Assembly (NCBI GenBank): GCA_947628795.1
Contig: CANRBF010000003.1
Location: 124,001 to 188,000 of the forward strand
Direction: 5' to 3'
DNA length: 64,000 nucleotides
DNA from: an uncultured Monoglobus sp.
Lineage (GTDB): Bacteria; Bacillota; Clostridia; Monoglobales; Monoglobaceae
The position numbers and the translations under genes are program-made. Positions 42,366-50,999 of this stretch are shown piece by piece; positions within the stretch are counted from its first letter, which is position 1, and each line of letters begins with the position of its first letter. The notes beneath the pieces are model-generated. The model saw nothing but the letters and a program-made list of their open reading frames with translations. It was not told where the DNA came from and made no database searches.

Positions 42366-42923
42366 TTATTTTCCCAAATATTTTGCCGGTGATTTGCGCT
42401 TTTCGATTATGACCTCGGTGCTGCCGTCCACCTCGTCGACGTGGAGCGCCACGCGGTCGAGGCCCGTGCCCTTGATCTTGACCCCGGTGTAGTCGGCGCT
42501 TATCGGGAACGTGCGCCGTCCGCGGTCTATGAAGCATGCCAGCTGTATCTCGGCGGGCGAGCCCAGCTTGAGCAGCGCGTCTATCGCGGTGTGTATCGTC
42601 TTTCCGGTGTACAGAATGTCGTCTATCAAAACGACCGTCTTGTTGTCTATCGAAAAATCGATCTTGGTACCGTTGAGAACCGGGAATTTCGCGATAAGAT
42701 TGTGATCCGCGCCGTACAGCGTGATATCAAGCGCGCCCACCTCGGTGCCGGGGCCGTCAATCTCCTTGATATGATCCGCCAAAGCGTCGGCCAGCACCGC
42801 GCCGCGGCGCACGATTCCAATCAGACAAATACTTTTTTCAAACTCGTTTCTCTCCGCGATCTGTTTTGCCATTTTTTTAAGCTTGCTTTCGATTTCCTGT
42901 CTTTCAAGTATAACGTCACTCAT
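42366..42923 (-). CDS. pyrR: Bifunctional pyrimidine operon regulator / uracil phosphoribosyltransferase PyrR
   Basis: A 185-residue protein of normal PyrR length. The PRPP-binding loop reads VVLIDDILYTGKTIHTA, and LIGIVRRGAVLADAL is the other conserved part. PyrR usually binds a leader RNA when UMP is high and promotes termination. The start at 42923 is supported by GGGGTGAT; an ATG at 42941 is without one. No PyrR-type leader is visible, because the promoter lies only about 40 nt upstream. Confidence 0.95.
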   Translation of the reverse strand: MSDVILERQEIESKLKKMAKQIAERNEFEKSICLIGIVRRGAVLADALADHIKEIDGPGTEVGALDITLYGADHNLIAKFPVLNGTKIDFSIDNKTVVLIDDILYTGKTIHTAIDALLKLGSPAEIQLACFIDRGRRTFPISADYTGVKIKGTGLDRVALHVDEVDGSTEVIIEKRKSPAKYLGK

Positions 42924-42964
42924 AAGATCACCCCGCGGCAAAATTTTTTATTTTTTCTAAATTT

Positions 42965-42993
42965 ATTATATCCCAATATTTTCATGTTGTCAA
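42965..42993 (-). promoter_or_regulatory. Consensus promoter of the pyr operon
   Basis: Minus strand TTGACA (42993-42988), 17 bp, TATAAT (42970-42965): perfect consensus. The leader to pyrR is about 35 nt. Confidence 0.9.
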
Positions 42994-43014
42994 CACAGGA
43001 GTTTGGGAAAAAGC

Positions 43015-43041
43015 AAAAGAGCGGGACGAACCCGCTCTTTT
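43015..43041 (-). terminator. Terminator of the pectate lyase gene
   Basis: AAAAGAGCGGG and CCCGCTCTTTT form an 11-bp perfect stem with a five-base loop, followed on the minus strand by GCTTTTT. Confidence 0.88.
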
Positions 43042-43111
43042 GGATCATTGGGAAGAAAATCTATTAATAATTATTAAAATTATTAAGCTTTTGTTTTGGC
43101 ATTTGAGCCAA

Positions 43112-46100
43112 TCAGTTGCCGGGCGTGAACTTAAAGCCGTAGAAGCCTATGTTGCTCTCCGGACAGCCTATCAGCACGGGCGTGCCCGCCGCTACCTGCA
43201 CGGACGCGGATTTGCCTTTGTCCGCCGAAGGCTCTGATAAGATAGGCTCAGTGCCGCCCTGATATACAGTCAAAGTTCTCACATTGTTAGGCCCAATTTC
43301 CTTGGGTGAACCGTGAACAAAATATATTGTCAGCAGTCCGGCTGACGGAGGCGTAAACTTAAACAATGTGTTCTCCTCATCGAATACCGACTTGCCGCCA
43401 AGTTTGATTCTGCCGGCAAAAGTAATTCCGTCGATCTCGGTACCCTTGTCATATGCGGATTTTGCACCGCCGATAAACGTTAAACCGTTGCCCAAATCGA
43501 TCGTTCCGGTAGCTGCGCCTGTGGCGCTGAAATTATTCCACAGAATTTCCTGTCCGGGCTGCGCCGGCGGATTTGTGGGTTGTTCGGGCTGATCCGGCTG
43601 ATCTGTCGGCGTTGAGGGGTCGGGCTGAACCGAGCCGCCCGCGGGCGTGAAGCTCAGCGCGGGAAGGTAGAATCCGTTTGTGCCGCCCGTCACTTTGATG
43701 GTCTCGCCCGCTGCCAAATCATATGAGTAATCCTTTGTCAGGACTACCGGATCCGCGGAGCAGTATGTGTCCTCTTTTTCGGTCTCGGAGCCTTTTGTTA
43801 TCTTAACCGATCTGAGCGTTGTATCTCCGTCTTTCCTGTACGGAGAACTGCTCGACGCCTGCACCGTGAACTTGATCGTTCCCGCAACATCGGCGGTGTA
43901 TGAGAAGTAGCACGCGCTCGAAGCGCCGAGCTTGAGGCCTTCCGTCGCGTTCGCGGTGATGAAACTGCCGTCTTTTCCGATACCCTTTGAGATGCCTACT
44001 TTGAGTCCGTCAATAGTTTGCTCGGTGGGGTCATCTTTGCTGAGTGCCAACGAGAACGTGTCCCAAGGAGCCGCGCCAAAATTCCATACCTTGGCTTCTC
44101 CCGAAGGAGGCGTCACGGGCTGGTTTGTGGGCTGTTCCGGCTGATTTGTGGGCTGCGCCGGCGTATTTGTGGGCTGTTCCGGCTGATCTGTGGGCTGCGG
44201 CTGATCTGTGGATTCCGGAGGCACAATGCTTGTCGGAGCAACATATTTTTCGCACAGAGGTTTCATTCCATCAACGCTGTCCCAAATATAAATCCAATAA
44301 TTGTCGCCTGTATTCGGTGTAAATCCGTCAATATTATAGGTTCCCGCGCCGCTTACCTTCGGGCCCTGCTTAAACTCGGTCAAAGCCTCGGCGTCGTCAT
44401 ACTTCGCCGCGAGCAGAATTCCTTCGGGAGCGGGAGCCGCGCCGCCGTATGCCACGGTCACGTCAAGTCCGCTGCCGTTTAACGCCGCGCCTGTTATCGA
44501 ATAATCATAGTTCGCGGGCTGAGCCGTTTCGACGGGTGCCGGCGTCGCAGTTACGGGCGGATTTGTCTCGGGTGCGTTAGTTGTCGGCGGATTTGTCTCG
44601 GGTGTGTTAGTTGCCGGCGGATTTGTCGACGGTGTATCCGTCGGCTTCGCCGTCGCCGGAGCATTTGTGGGAACGGGCTTGTCGCTCGTGTATGCTATGC
44701 CGTAGTAACTTGTGTTCTGGTCCGCCGAGATCGTCACGGTCTGATTCGCGACAACATCCATTGTCAGGACCTCAAAAGGCTTGGTCGCGGATGACGCAAC
44801 AGATATCTTTTCGGTCTTCGAACCCTGAGCTATCGTTATATTATCAAGATCGGTGCTGGTGGAGCTTCCGTGCTTGGCATATACCTTAACGGTTCCGTCA
44901 ACAACGGGAATAAAGCTGAACGAGCCGCCGTTTGACTTGATCTGCCATGTGCCCTTGAATCCGTCCGTAAACTCCGCGCTGCTCGACTGGTACTGATCCT
45001 CGGTGGTCTTGCCTGTTGTGTGCTTAAGTCCGCCAAAGTTCTCGGGTGTGATCGAGTCGCTCTTTAAGCTGTAGCGCTGATTTCCCTTGCTGTCTTTGCC
45101 GCCCGCCGGGAAGTAATTGGTGTCGGGATGCGTTGCATCGCCCTCGGTTACCGTGAACGGAGTCTGGCCGAAGTCCCAAGTAGTGGGGCTTGCCATTACG
45201 GGTGCCTGAGTGGGAACCGGAGTGTTTGTGGGAGCCGGAGTCTCGCCGGGCTTCAGAGTGGGGCCCGCCGTCGGGATAGGCTGCGCTGTGGGGCCGGTCT
45301 GAGGAGCCGAACCGTCCGTCGCCGGATATGTGGCGGGCGTGATATAGCTGTGCTTCAACGTCGTCTTGTAGTTCTTCAGCCTGTCGCCGAGGTCGGGGAT
45401 ACGGTCATAATCCGCATCCTCATCGGCGTCGTTGAAATCATACTTGAAGTCGCCGCCCTGAACTCTGCCGGCGTATGTCTCTACTTTCGCGACAACAGCG
45501 TTTACGGGGTCGGACTCATACTTATACATATTTGAGGCTGTGTCGAAATTGCTGTATTTGCTTCCGCCCTGCTTGCTCGTGTAGCTAGCGGGTACCTGCT
45601 CCGACTTATCCGTTACCTCATAGGCGTCTATTGTGCCGTCCGTCTCGGGCTTTTTCTGCGTGAAGTACGTTTGAGACTGAGAGCCTATCTGAATATCATT
45701 GTCGTACGCCTTGATCATTCCGCCATCCTCGCCCGAGAATGTTCCCTCGTTTGAGCCGTGAACGTCGCTGGCCTGCATTGAGATCAGCATGGGGTACTTA
45801 ACGTTTCTGAACACGTTTCTCTCAACAAACGCGCTTCCGCCGGTGCAGGCACCAACGCCGTACTTGGAGTTGCCGTCGTAGTAGTTATTGTAAATATGAA
45901 CCTGATCGCCTCTGATTCTTGGGTGACGCGAGTCGGAGTGGTCAAACCAGTTGTGGTGATAGGTCATGTGATAGCCCTGATATGAATCCTCTTTCATACC
46001 ACAGAGTGACGATTTTCCGCTGTCCCAGAAATGGTTGTATGAGAATGTGCAGTAATCGGAACCCGACTTAACGTCCAGAGAACCGTCGCCCTTCTTCTGG

Positions 46101-47968
46101 TCGCCGCCTCTGTCCTGGCCGTAGAATATATCGCAGTTGTGTATCCAGCAGTTGTAGTTATCGGTGTCAAGAGAAATACCGTCGTCATAGAACTCCATAA
46201 CGGCTATATTTCTAACCTCAACGTTCTCGGCCGATCTTAACAGGAGCGACCAATGGAACGTTGTCGCGTCGTCACCCACGCCCTCGAACGTGATGTTCTT
46301 GCAGGATTTGAGCTGAACATAACCCGAGCTGTTCTTTCCGTCGGGGCTTTCTACCTGGCCGATCATACGGATCGCCAGAGGCGTATCCTCGGCGCCGTTC
46401 TTCTCGCGCAGAGCCAGTATGTTAACAAGGCCCTTAGCTGTTGTCGGCTTGCCTTTGACATTAACCGTGAACTCGACGGTGTCCTTGTTATTATCGTCTA
46501 TATAAAGGATCTGAGCTCCGTCTTTGAGTGTTCCGTCCATCTTGTAAGCGCCGATACCTTCGGCCTGATAACGCGACTCGTAGCCGGGTTCGGGGTTGGA
46601 ATCAAACGCGAAGCCTTCTCTGGTGTGAGGCAGAACGTCAAGAACTTTTGTCTCGATTGAATCGGTCTCCTCGCTGCCCATTACAGCGGCGATCTTCATC
46701 TGATACTGACCGGCGGCAAGGCCGAGAGCATCAGCCCTATAGTAGTTGCCATAATAGCGTACCAGCTGATCGTCAAGCTTTTCGTACTCTCCGCCGACCT
46801 TCTTAACGTATACGTTATACTTGTCGACTGCGGCGGAATTTCTCCATTTTACATACGCGCTTTCAAGCCAGCCTTGAGCGTCGGATATCTCGATCGCCGA
46901 CGGAGGCGGCGCTTCGGGAGTGATCTGAATCGTGTTTGACGGAGTGTCGCCGTTTTTGTTTACCGCTATTACCTGATAGCTATACGTCGTTCCGTTCGTA
47001 AGACCTGTATCCTGATAGGTAAGCTCTGTGATACCTTCTTTCAGAGTGGTTTCTCCTCTTTTAACGGTATATGAGGTAGCCCACTGTGATGCCGTCCACG
47101 AAAGCGTAGCGGTGCCGTTGTTGCCCGAGCCGGAAAGAGTAAACGCTCCGGGAAGCTCCGTGGGCTCTTTGGGTGTGGCTTTAGTTGTCACGCCCGCGCT
47201 CCTGCCGGCGCTGTTTACGGCTACAACTTTAAACGTATGCTCTTTGTCGTTTTCAAGTCCGGTTACGGTGTATGAGGTCGTTCCCGAATGAACGGTCGCC
47301 TCGGAATCTTCCGCATCGTCAACATAAATTTCATAAGAATCCGCGCCGTCAGCCTTGTTCCATGTAAGCGTTACCTCGCCGTTTCCGGGTGTGGCGGTAA
47401 GATTCGTTACGTCAGACGGAGGATTGCTAGATTCAACTATAAACGAAATAGATGAAATATAAGCGTGATTGGTGCCTATTTCTTTGGTTGTTCCGTTACC
47501 GTCGTCATATTCTTTCTTTTCGGGAATGCCCGTAATAGTGTAGGTTCCGCCGGGCATATTGGAAAGCGTCCAGGGACTTTCTTTGTCGTTTGTCGCGTAC
47601 TGCTTGCCGTCGGGACAGGTGATAAGAATACCCTTGGGTCCGTTGCTGTGCGAGCTCGAGAAGTCCGCCGACCATGTTCCGTTTACCGTAAACGTGAGCT
47701 TAGCGTCGGCATTGCCCCTGTTGAGCTGAATATATCCCTTTGTGCCGGCTACGGTGATATTCTGGCCAGTAAAACCCGGATATCCGTCCGTGCCTGCCGC
47801 AAGGGATGTTTCCTGGAAATTTGTAAAATCATAAAACGTAGTTCCCTCAGGAACAACTGTACCCGCCGCGGATACGCTTGTCATCGTCAGACCCGCGAAC
47901 AAGGTCACTATCATCGCGATGCTTATCAGCATTGCGGTGGATTTTTTTAATGCTCTTAATTTAAGCAT
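43112..47968 (-). CDS. Secreted multidomain pectate lyase (PL1-like) with FN3 and beta-sandwich modules
   Basis: A 1618-residue secreted protein. A signal peptide (residues 1-36) is followed by a ligand-binding-like beta module (about 36-185) and three fibronectin III repeats (about 190-450; EVTLTWNKADGADSYEIYV, ATLSWTASQWATSYTV). A right-handed beta-helix lyase domain spans about 450-825. It shows WIHNCDIFYGQD, DGSLDVKSGSDYCTFSYNHF and SDSRHPRIRGDQVHIYNN, with the catalytic Arg of PL1 in HPRIRG. The rest is Thr/Pro linkers and at least three beta-rich modules resembling carbohydrate-binding domains. No SLH or dockerin is visible, so it is probably released or held by its binding modules. The ATG at 47968 follows AAGGAGG. 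Confidence 0.9.
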   Translation of the reverse strand: MLKLRALKKSTAMLISIAMIVTLFAGLTMTSVSAAGTVVPEGTTFYDFTNFQETSLAAGTDGYPGFTGQNITVAGTKGYIQLNRGNADAKLTFTVNGTWSADFSSSHSNGPKGILITCPDGKQYATNDKESPWTLSNMPGGTYTITGIPEKKEYDDGNGTTKEIGTNHAYISSISFIVESSNPPSDVTNLTATPGNGEVTLTWNKADGADSYEIYVDDAEDSEATVHSGTTSYTVTGLENDKEHTFKVVAVNSAGRSAGVTTKATPKEPTELPGAFTLSGSGNNGTATLSWTASQWATSYTVKRGETTLKEGITELTYQDTGLTNGTTYSYQVIAVNKNGDTPSNTIQITPEAPPPSAIEISDAQGWLESAYVKWRNSAAVDKYNVYVKKVGGEYEKLDDQLVRYYGNYYRADALGLAAGQYQMKIAAVMGSEETDSIETKVLDVLPHTREGFAFDSNPEPGYESRYQAEGIGAYKMDGTLKDGAQILYIDDNNKDTVEFTVNVKGKPTTAKGLVNILALREKNGAEDTPLAIRMIGQVESPDGKNSSGYVQLKSCKNITFEGVGDDATTFHWSLLLRSAENVEVRNIAVMEFYDDGISLDTDNYNCWIHNCDIFYGQDRGGDQKKGDGSLDVKSGSDYCTFSYNHFWDSGKSSLCGMKEDSYQGYHMTYHHNWFDHSDSRHPRIRGDQVHIYNNYYDGNSKYGVGACTGGSAFVERNVFRNVKYPMLISMQASDVHGSNEGTFSGEDGGMIKAYDNDIQIGSQSQTYFTQKKPETDGTIDAYEVTDKSEQVPASYTSKQGGSKYSNFDTASNMYKYESDPVNAVVAKVETYAGRVQGGDFKYDFNDADEDADYDRIPDLGDRLKNYKTTLKHSYITPATYPATDGSAPQTGPTAQPIPTAGPTLKPGETPAPTNTPVPTQAPVMASPTTWDFGQTPFTVTEGDATHPDTNYFPAGGKDSKGNQRYSLKSDSITPENFGGLKHTTGKTTEDQYQSSSAEFTDGFKGTWQIKSNGGSFSFIPVVDGTVKVYAKHGSSTSTDLDNITIAQGSKTEKISVASSATKPFEVLTMDVVANQTVTISADQNTSYYGIAYTSDKPVPTNAPATAKPTDTPSTNPPATNTPETNPPTTNAPETNPPVTATPAPVETAQPANYDYSITGAALNGSGLDVTVAYGGAAPAPEGILLAAKYDDAEALTEFKQGPKVSGAGTYNIDGFTPNTGDNYWIYIWDSVDGMKPLCEKYVAPTSIVPPESTDQPQPTDQPEQPTNTPAQPTNQPEQPTNQPVTPPSGEAKVWNFGAAPWDTFSLALSKDDPTEQTIDGLKVGISKGIGKDGSFITANATEGLKLGASSACYFSYTADVAGTIKFTVQASSSSPYRKDGDTTLRSVKITKGSETEKEDTYCSADPVVLTKDYSYDLAAGETIKVTGGTNGFYLPALSFTPAGGSVQPDPSTPTDQPDQPEQPTNPPAQPGQEILWNNFSATGAATGTIDLGNGLTFIGGAKSAYDKGTEIDGITFAGRIKLGGKSVFDEENTLFKFTPPSAGLLTIYFVHGSPKEIGPNNVRTLTVYQGGTEPILSEPSADKGKSASVQVAAGTPVLIGCPESNIGFYGFKFTPGN
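44100..44220. repeat. Tandem repeat encoding a Thr/Pro/Gln linker in the lyase
   Basis: Units such as TGTGGGCTGTTCCGGCTGAT recur at about 18-33 bp steps and encode repeats of the form Gln-Pro-Thr-Asn-Gln-Pro and Thr-Asn-Thr-Pro-Ala. Such linkers join the C-terminal modules and may vary in length between strains. Confidence 0.75.
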
Positions 47969-48011
47969 AATAAAAAACCTCCTTGAATTTAAATTAATCT
48001 TTTCTAATTTA

Positions 48012-48040
48012 ATAATAATATAATACCTATCAGATTTCAA
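48012..48040 (-). promoter_or_regulatory. Possible promoter for the pectate lyase gene
   Basis: Minus strand TTGAAA (48040-48035), 17 bp, TATTAT (48017-48012), about 44 bp upstream of the start codon, in very AT-rich DNA. Confidence 0.45.
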
Positions 48041-48285
48041 GTATTTTTTAACACGGAGTAAAATTTCCTGTAATCTAAAACAAAAATTTTTCGTTTGAAA
48101 TTTTTGAGCAATTTTTGTCTATAATTATTTAGTTTTTGTCTGTTTTGCTTCTAAAAACACTCGTTTTTTCGAGATAATCATTATTTTAACAATAACAATT
48201 TTTTACACGAGTTTTTGTTATTTCTTTGTTTTTTTGCTTTTTCTTTGTTTTTTTGCCTGTGCAGACGGATATATCCGTCCGATTT
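48041..48285. promoter_or_regulatory. AT-rich upstream region of the pectate lyase gene with inverted repeats
   Basis: No gene is visible. CAAAAATTT/AAATTTTTG forms a perfect 9-bp inverted repeat at 48081-48106, which could be an operator or hairpin. A 16-bp perfect palindrome GACGGATATATCCGTC lies at 48264-48279, next to the dispersed element that follows. Confidence 0.4.
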
Positions 48286-48502
48286 GCCTCGCCCCTTGGG
48301 GAGAGGTGGCAGGCGTAAGCCTGACGGAGAGGGGTTAACGTAGGTACCAGGGATTAGTAACTAGGGACTAGGAACCCCTCTCAGTCGCCTTCGGCGACAG
48401 CTCTCCCCAAGGGGCGAGCCTAATATAAACCGTGAGATATTCCTAGTTCCTAGTCCCTATTCCCTAGTCTCTACGTTGGCAGCTCTCCCCAAGGGGCGAG
48501 CC
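48286..48502. repeat. Dispersed palindromic element, complete copy plus an extra right end
   Basis: Inverted ends GCCTCGCCCCTTGGGGAGAG (48286-48305) and CTCTCCCCAAGGGGCGAGCC (48401-48420) enclose GGAGAGGGGTTAACGTAGG, a 7-bp tract (48342-48373) and CTCAGTCGCCTTCGGCGACAG. A second tract (TAGTTCC TAGTCCC TATTCCC TAGTCTC, 48440-48475) is followed by a second right end at 48483-48502. Together with its flanks this accounts for most of the gap between rubrerythrin and the lyase. Confidence 0.85.
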
Positions 48503-48519
48503 TGACGCACGCGGCGGCA

Positions 48520-48551
48520 TTAAAACGCGGCCGGCATAAGCCGACCGCGTT
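48520..48551 (-). terminator. Terminator of the rubrerythrin gene
   Basis: AACGCGG-CGGC and GCCG-CCGCGTT (48524-48551) pair with one mismatch around ATAA. On the minus strand a short TTTT follows. Confidence 0.65.
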
Positions 48552-48559
48552 ATGTAATA

Positions 48560-49102
48560 TTAACCGAAATATCTCTTGAGCAGACCCTCAAAGCCGCAGC
48601 CGTGTCTTGCTTCGTCCTTTGCCATCTCGTGAACGGTGTCATGGATCGCGTCATAGTTCAGCTCTTTCGCGAGCTTCGCAAGCTCCAACTTGCCCGCCGT
48701 CGCGCCGCACTCGGCCTCGGCTCTCAGCTGCAGGTTCTTCTTGGTGTCGGGATATACCACCTCGCCAAGCAGCTCGGCGAATTTGGCCGCGTGCTCGGCT
48801 TCCTCATATGCCGCCTGCTGATAGAAAGCGCCGATCTCGGGATAACCCTCGCGGATAGCCTGTCTCGCCATTGCCAGATACATGCCTACCTCGGTGCACT
48901 CGCCCGTGAAGTTCGCCTTGAGACCCTCGATAACTCTGGGGTCAACGTCCTTGGCGATTCCGATAACATGCTCGCAAGCCCACGAAAGGCCGCCCTCCTG
49001 GGGCTTAAAAGCGCTCGCGGGAGCCTTGCACTGAGGACATTGCTCGGGTGCCGACTCGCCTTCGTAAATATATCCGCATACACCGCATACCCATTTCTTC
49101 AT
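48560..49102 (-). CDS. Reverse rubrerythrin (rubredoxin domain first)
   Basis: A 180-residue protein. An N-terminal rubredoxin-like domain has [10 protein letters not shown] and [12 protein letters not shown] four-helix diiron domain follows, with Glu/His ligands in [39 protein letters not shown] and [14 protein letters not shown]. This order is reversed relative to classical rubrerythrin and is known from clostridial peroxide and oxygen detoxification using NADH-derived electrons. The ribosome binding site is ATGGAGGT. Confidence 0.95.
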   Translation of the reverse strand: MKKWVCGVCGYIYEGESAPEQCPQCKAPASAFKPQEGGLSWACEHVIGIAKDVDPRVIEGLKANFTGECTEVGMYLAMARQAIREGYPEIGAFYQQAAYEEAEHAAKFAELLGEVVYPDTKKNLQLRAEAECGATAGKLELAKLAKELNYDAIHDTVHEMAKDEARHGCGFEGLLKRYFG

Positions 49103-49114
49103 AATAAATTACCT

Positions 49115-49200
49115 CCATATAAAATTTAGATTTTTCGGCGCAGCAACGCCGCGCCATGCCCGATACGACGCAGTTCTCCTCGCCGAACAGGCATTATTAT
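49115..49200 (-). promoter_or_regulatory. Structured leader of the rubrerythrin gene with a possible short ORF
   Basis: The transcript from the promoter at 49208-49236 would have a leader of about 100 nt, unusually GC-rich for this setting. It includes GGCGCGGC/GCTGCGCC-type pairing. An ATG at 49194 opens a 22-codon Arg-rich frame (MPVRRGELRRIG...) ending at 49126. No ribosome binding site precedes it; it would be nearly leaderless. Function speculative. Confidence 0.3.
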
Positions 49201-49207
49201 TGATTAT

Positions 49208-49236
49208 ATTTTATTACACACGTTTAATATTGTCAA
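49208..49236 (-). promoter_or_regulatory. Promoter of the rubrerythrin gene
   Basis: Minus strand TTGACA (49236-49231), 17 bp, TAAAAT (49213-49208). Confidence 0.7.
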
Positions 49237-49267
49237 GAATTTTTTGGGATTTTTGTTGAGTTTAATA

Positions 49268-49440
49268 CCCCCCTCTCAGCCAACGTAGTGATTAGGGATT
49301 AGCGAATAGTGATTAGGCCACCCCTCTCAGTCAGCTTCGCTGACAGCATTAAGGAAGCTCTTGGTCAAAATTGTAAACAATTTTGAAAGATAGCTTTGAA
49401 CCCGCAAGCAAGCTTGCTAATTATCCCCAAGGGGCGAGCC
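49268..49440. repeat. Dispersed palindromic element, rearranged copy
   Basis: This 173-bp piece between citrate synthase and rubrerythrin holds a heptamer tract (GTGATTA GGGATTA GCGAATA GTGATTA, 49288-49315) and CCCCTCTCAGTCAGCTTCGCTGACAG in two pieces. About 70 bp of foreign sequence containing AAATTGTAAACAATTT follows, then the right end CCCCAAGGGGCGAGCC (49425-49440). In other copies GACAGC runs straight into TCTCCCCAAGG, so this copy is interrupted. Confidence 0.8.
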
Positions 49441-49451
49441 TGCCTTGCCGG

Positions 49452-50807
49452 TTATCTTTTGTCGTAGGCTATGTATTCGCGGCGGGGGGCGACGTTTTTG
49501 TAGGACGGTCTTATGATCTTGCCGGCGTTTACAAGCTCCTCAAGACGGTGGGCGCTCCAGCCCGCGATCCTCGCGACCGCGAAGATCGGGGTGAAAAGCT
49601 CGGTCGGCAGGTCGAGCATTTTGTAAACAAAGCCGCTGTAGAAATCCACGTTGGCGCTGACGCCCTTGTATATCTTTCTCTTTTCGGCGATCACCTCGGG
49701 CGCGAGCCGCTCTATCATCGCGTAAAGCTTGTATTCCTCGGTGCGGCCTTTTTCCTCGGAAAGCCGCTTGACAAACGAGCTGAACACCTTGGCTCTCGGG
49801 TCGGACACCGAGTACACCGCATGGCCCATGCCGTATATAAGACCGCTCTTGTCGTTCACCTCGCCGTTTAACATTCGGCGCAGATATTCTCTTATCTCAT
49901 CCTCGTCGCTCCAGTCGGAAATATTCTCTTTTATATTCTCGAACATGTCCACGACTTTTATGTTGGCTCCGCCGTGCTTGGGACCCTTGAGCGAGCCCAG
50001 CGCCGCCGCGATTACCGAATATGTATCGGTGCCCGAGCTCGTCACCACGTGGTCGGTGAAGGTGGAGTTGTTTCCTCCGCCGTGCTCCGCGTGAAGGATA
50101 AGCGCGATATCGAGTATCGCCGCCTCGATCTTGGTGAATCTTCCGTCGGGTCTCAGGCAGTGCAGGATGTTCTCGGCGGTCGAGTAGGTCGAAACTGGCT
50201 GATGTATAAACAGACTGTTGCCCGCGTAATAGTGGTTGTAGGCCTGATAGCCGTACACCGAAAACAGCGGGAACAGCGCGATCAGCTGAAGGCACTGGCG
50301 CAGCACGTTGGGTATAGACGTGTCGTTCGCCTTTTCGTCGTAGGCGAACAGAGTCAGAACGCTGCGCTGCAGCGTGTTCATCATATCGCTGCTGGGCGCC
50401 TTTAATATAATATCGCGCACAAAGCTGGTGGGCAGCTTTCGGTACTCGGAAAGCTGCTTTAAAAACGCCCTGAGCTCGGTCTTGCTCGGCAAATCGCCGA
50501 ACAAAAGCAGGTAGACGGTCTCCTCAAAGCCGAACCTGCGCCCTTTTAAGTTCCTAACAATATCTATTATATTATAGCCCCTGTAGTAAAGCTCGCCGTC
50601 GCACTGGACCTTTTTTCCGTCGATCACTTTGTTTGAAATTATCTCGGAGATCTCGGTGAGGCCCGTCAAAACGCCCTTTCCGTCAAGGTCTCTGAGGCCG
50701 CGCTTGACATCGTACTCGGCGTAGAGCGACGGGTCGATCTTGCATATTTCCACGCACTTTTTTGAAAGCTCATACACTTCCGGAGAAATCTCGGATACCC
50801 GCTTCAT
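49452..50807 (-). CDS. gltA: Citrate synthase
   Basis: A 451-residue citrate synthase, somewhat longer than the common 370-430 form and with an N-terminal extension as in some Clostridia. Visible parts are CDGELYYRGYNIIDIV, LHAEHGGGNNSTFTDHVVTSSGTDTYS (catalytic His), LKGPKHGGANIKV (catalytic His) and GMGHAVYSVSDPRAK with the substrate Asp/Arg region. It condenses acetyl-CoA and oxaloacetate, feeding aconitase and isocitrate dehydrogenase encoded at 34-37 kb. It is monocistronic with its own promoter. The ribosome binding site is AAGGGGGAT. Confidence 0.96.
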   Translation of the reverse strand: MKRVSEISPEVYELSKKCVEICKIDPSLYAEYDVKRGLRDLDGKGVLTGLTEISEIISNKVIDGKKVQCDGELYYRGYNIIDIVRNLKGRRFGFEETVYLLLFGDLPSKTELRAFLKQLSEYRKLPTSFVRDIILKAPSSDMMNTLQRSVLTLFAYDEKANDTSIPNVLRQCLQLIALFPLFSVYGYQAYNHYYAGNSLFIHQPVSTYSTAENILHCLRPDGRFTKIEAAILDIALILHAEHGGGNNSTFTDHVVTSSGTDTYSVIAAALGSLKGPKHGGANIKVVDMFENIKENISDWSDEDEIREYLRRMLNGEVNDKSGLIYGMGHAVYSVSDPRAKVFSSFVKRLSEEKGRTEEYKLYAMIERLAPEVIAEKRKIYKGVSANVDFYSGFVYKMLDLPTELFTPIFAVARIAGWSAHRLEELVNAGKIIRPSYKNVAPRREYIAYDKR

Positions 50808-50848
50808 ATAAATCCCCCTTCTTCGAAAAACTTGATAAATATGTATAA

Positions 50849-50877
50849 ATTATACCATTTTTTCAAAACACAGTCAA
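50849..50877 (-). promoter_or_regulatory. Promoter of citrate synthase
   Basis: Minus strand TTGACT (50877-50872), 17 bp, TATAAT (50854-50849). Confidence 0.75.
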
Positions 50878-50923
50878 TCGAAAAAAGAAATATTCATAAA
50901 TTGTTAATATGACAAAAGGCGAC

Positions 50924-50950
50924 AAAAAAGCGGCTCGAAAGCCGCTTTTT
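50924..50950 (-). terminator. Terminator downstream of the GltD-like gene
   Basis: AAAAAGCGGCT/AGCCGCTTTTT stem with a CGAA loop and A/T tracts on both sides. It lies about 190 nt past the stop codon at 51140. Confidence 0.8.
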
Positions 50951-50999
50951 GCATATAGAAAAACTCCGTTTTTCAAAATTTAAAAAGCAAATTTATTCT

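Noticed and set aside
48286-48502. Possible CRISPR array
   Set aside because: Repeats are inverted ends and 7-bp tracts, not equal direct repeats with unique spacers, and no cas gene is present.
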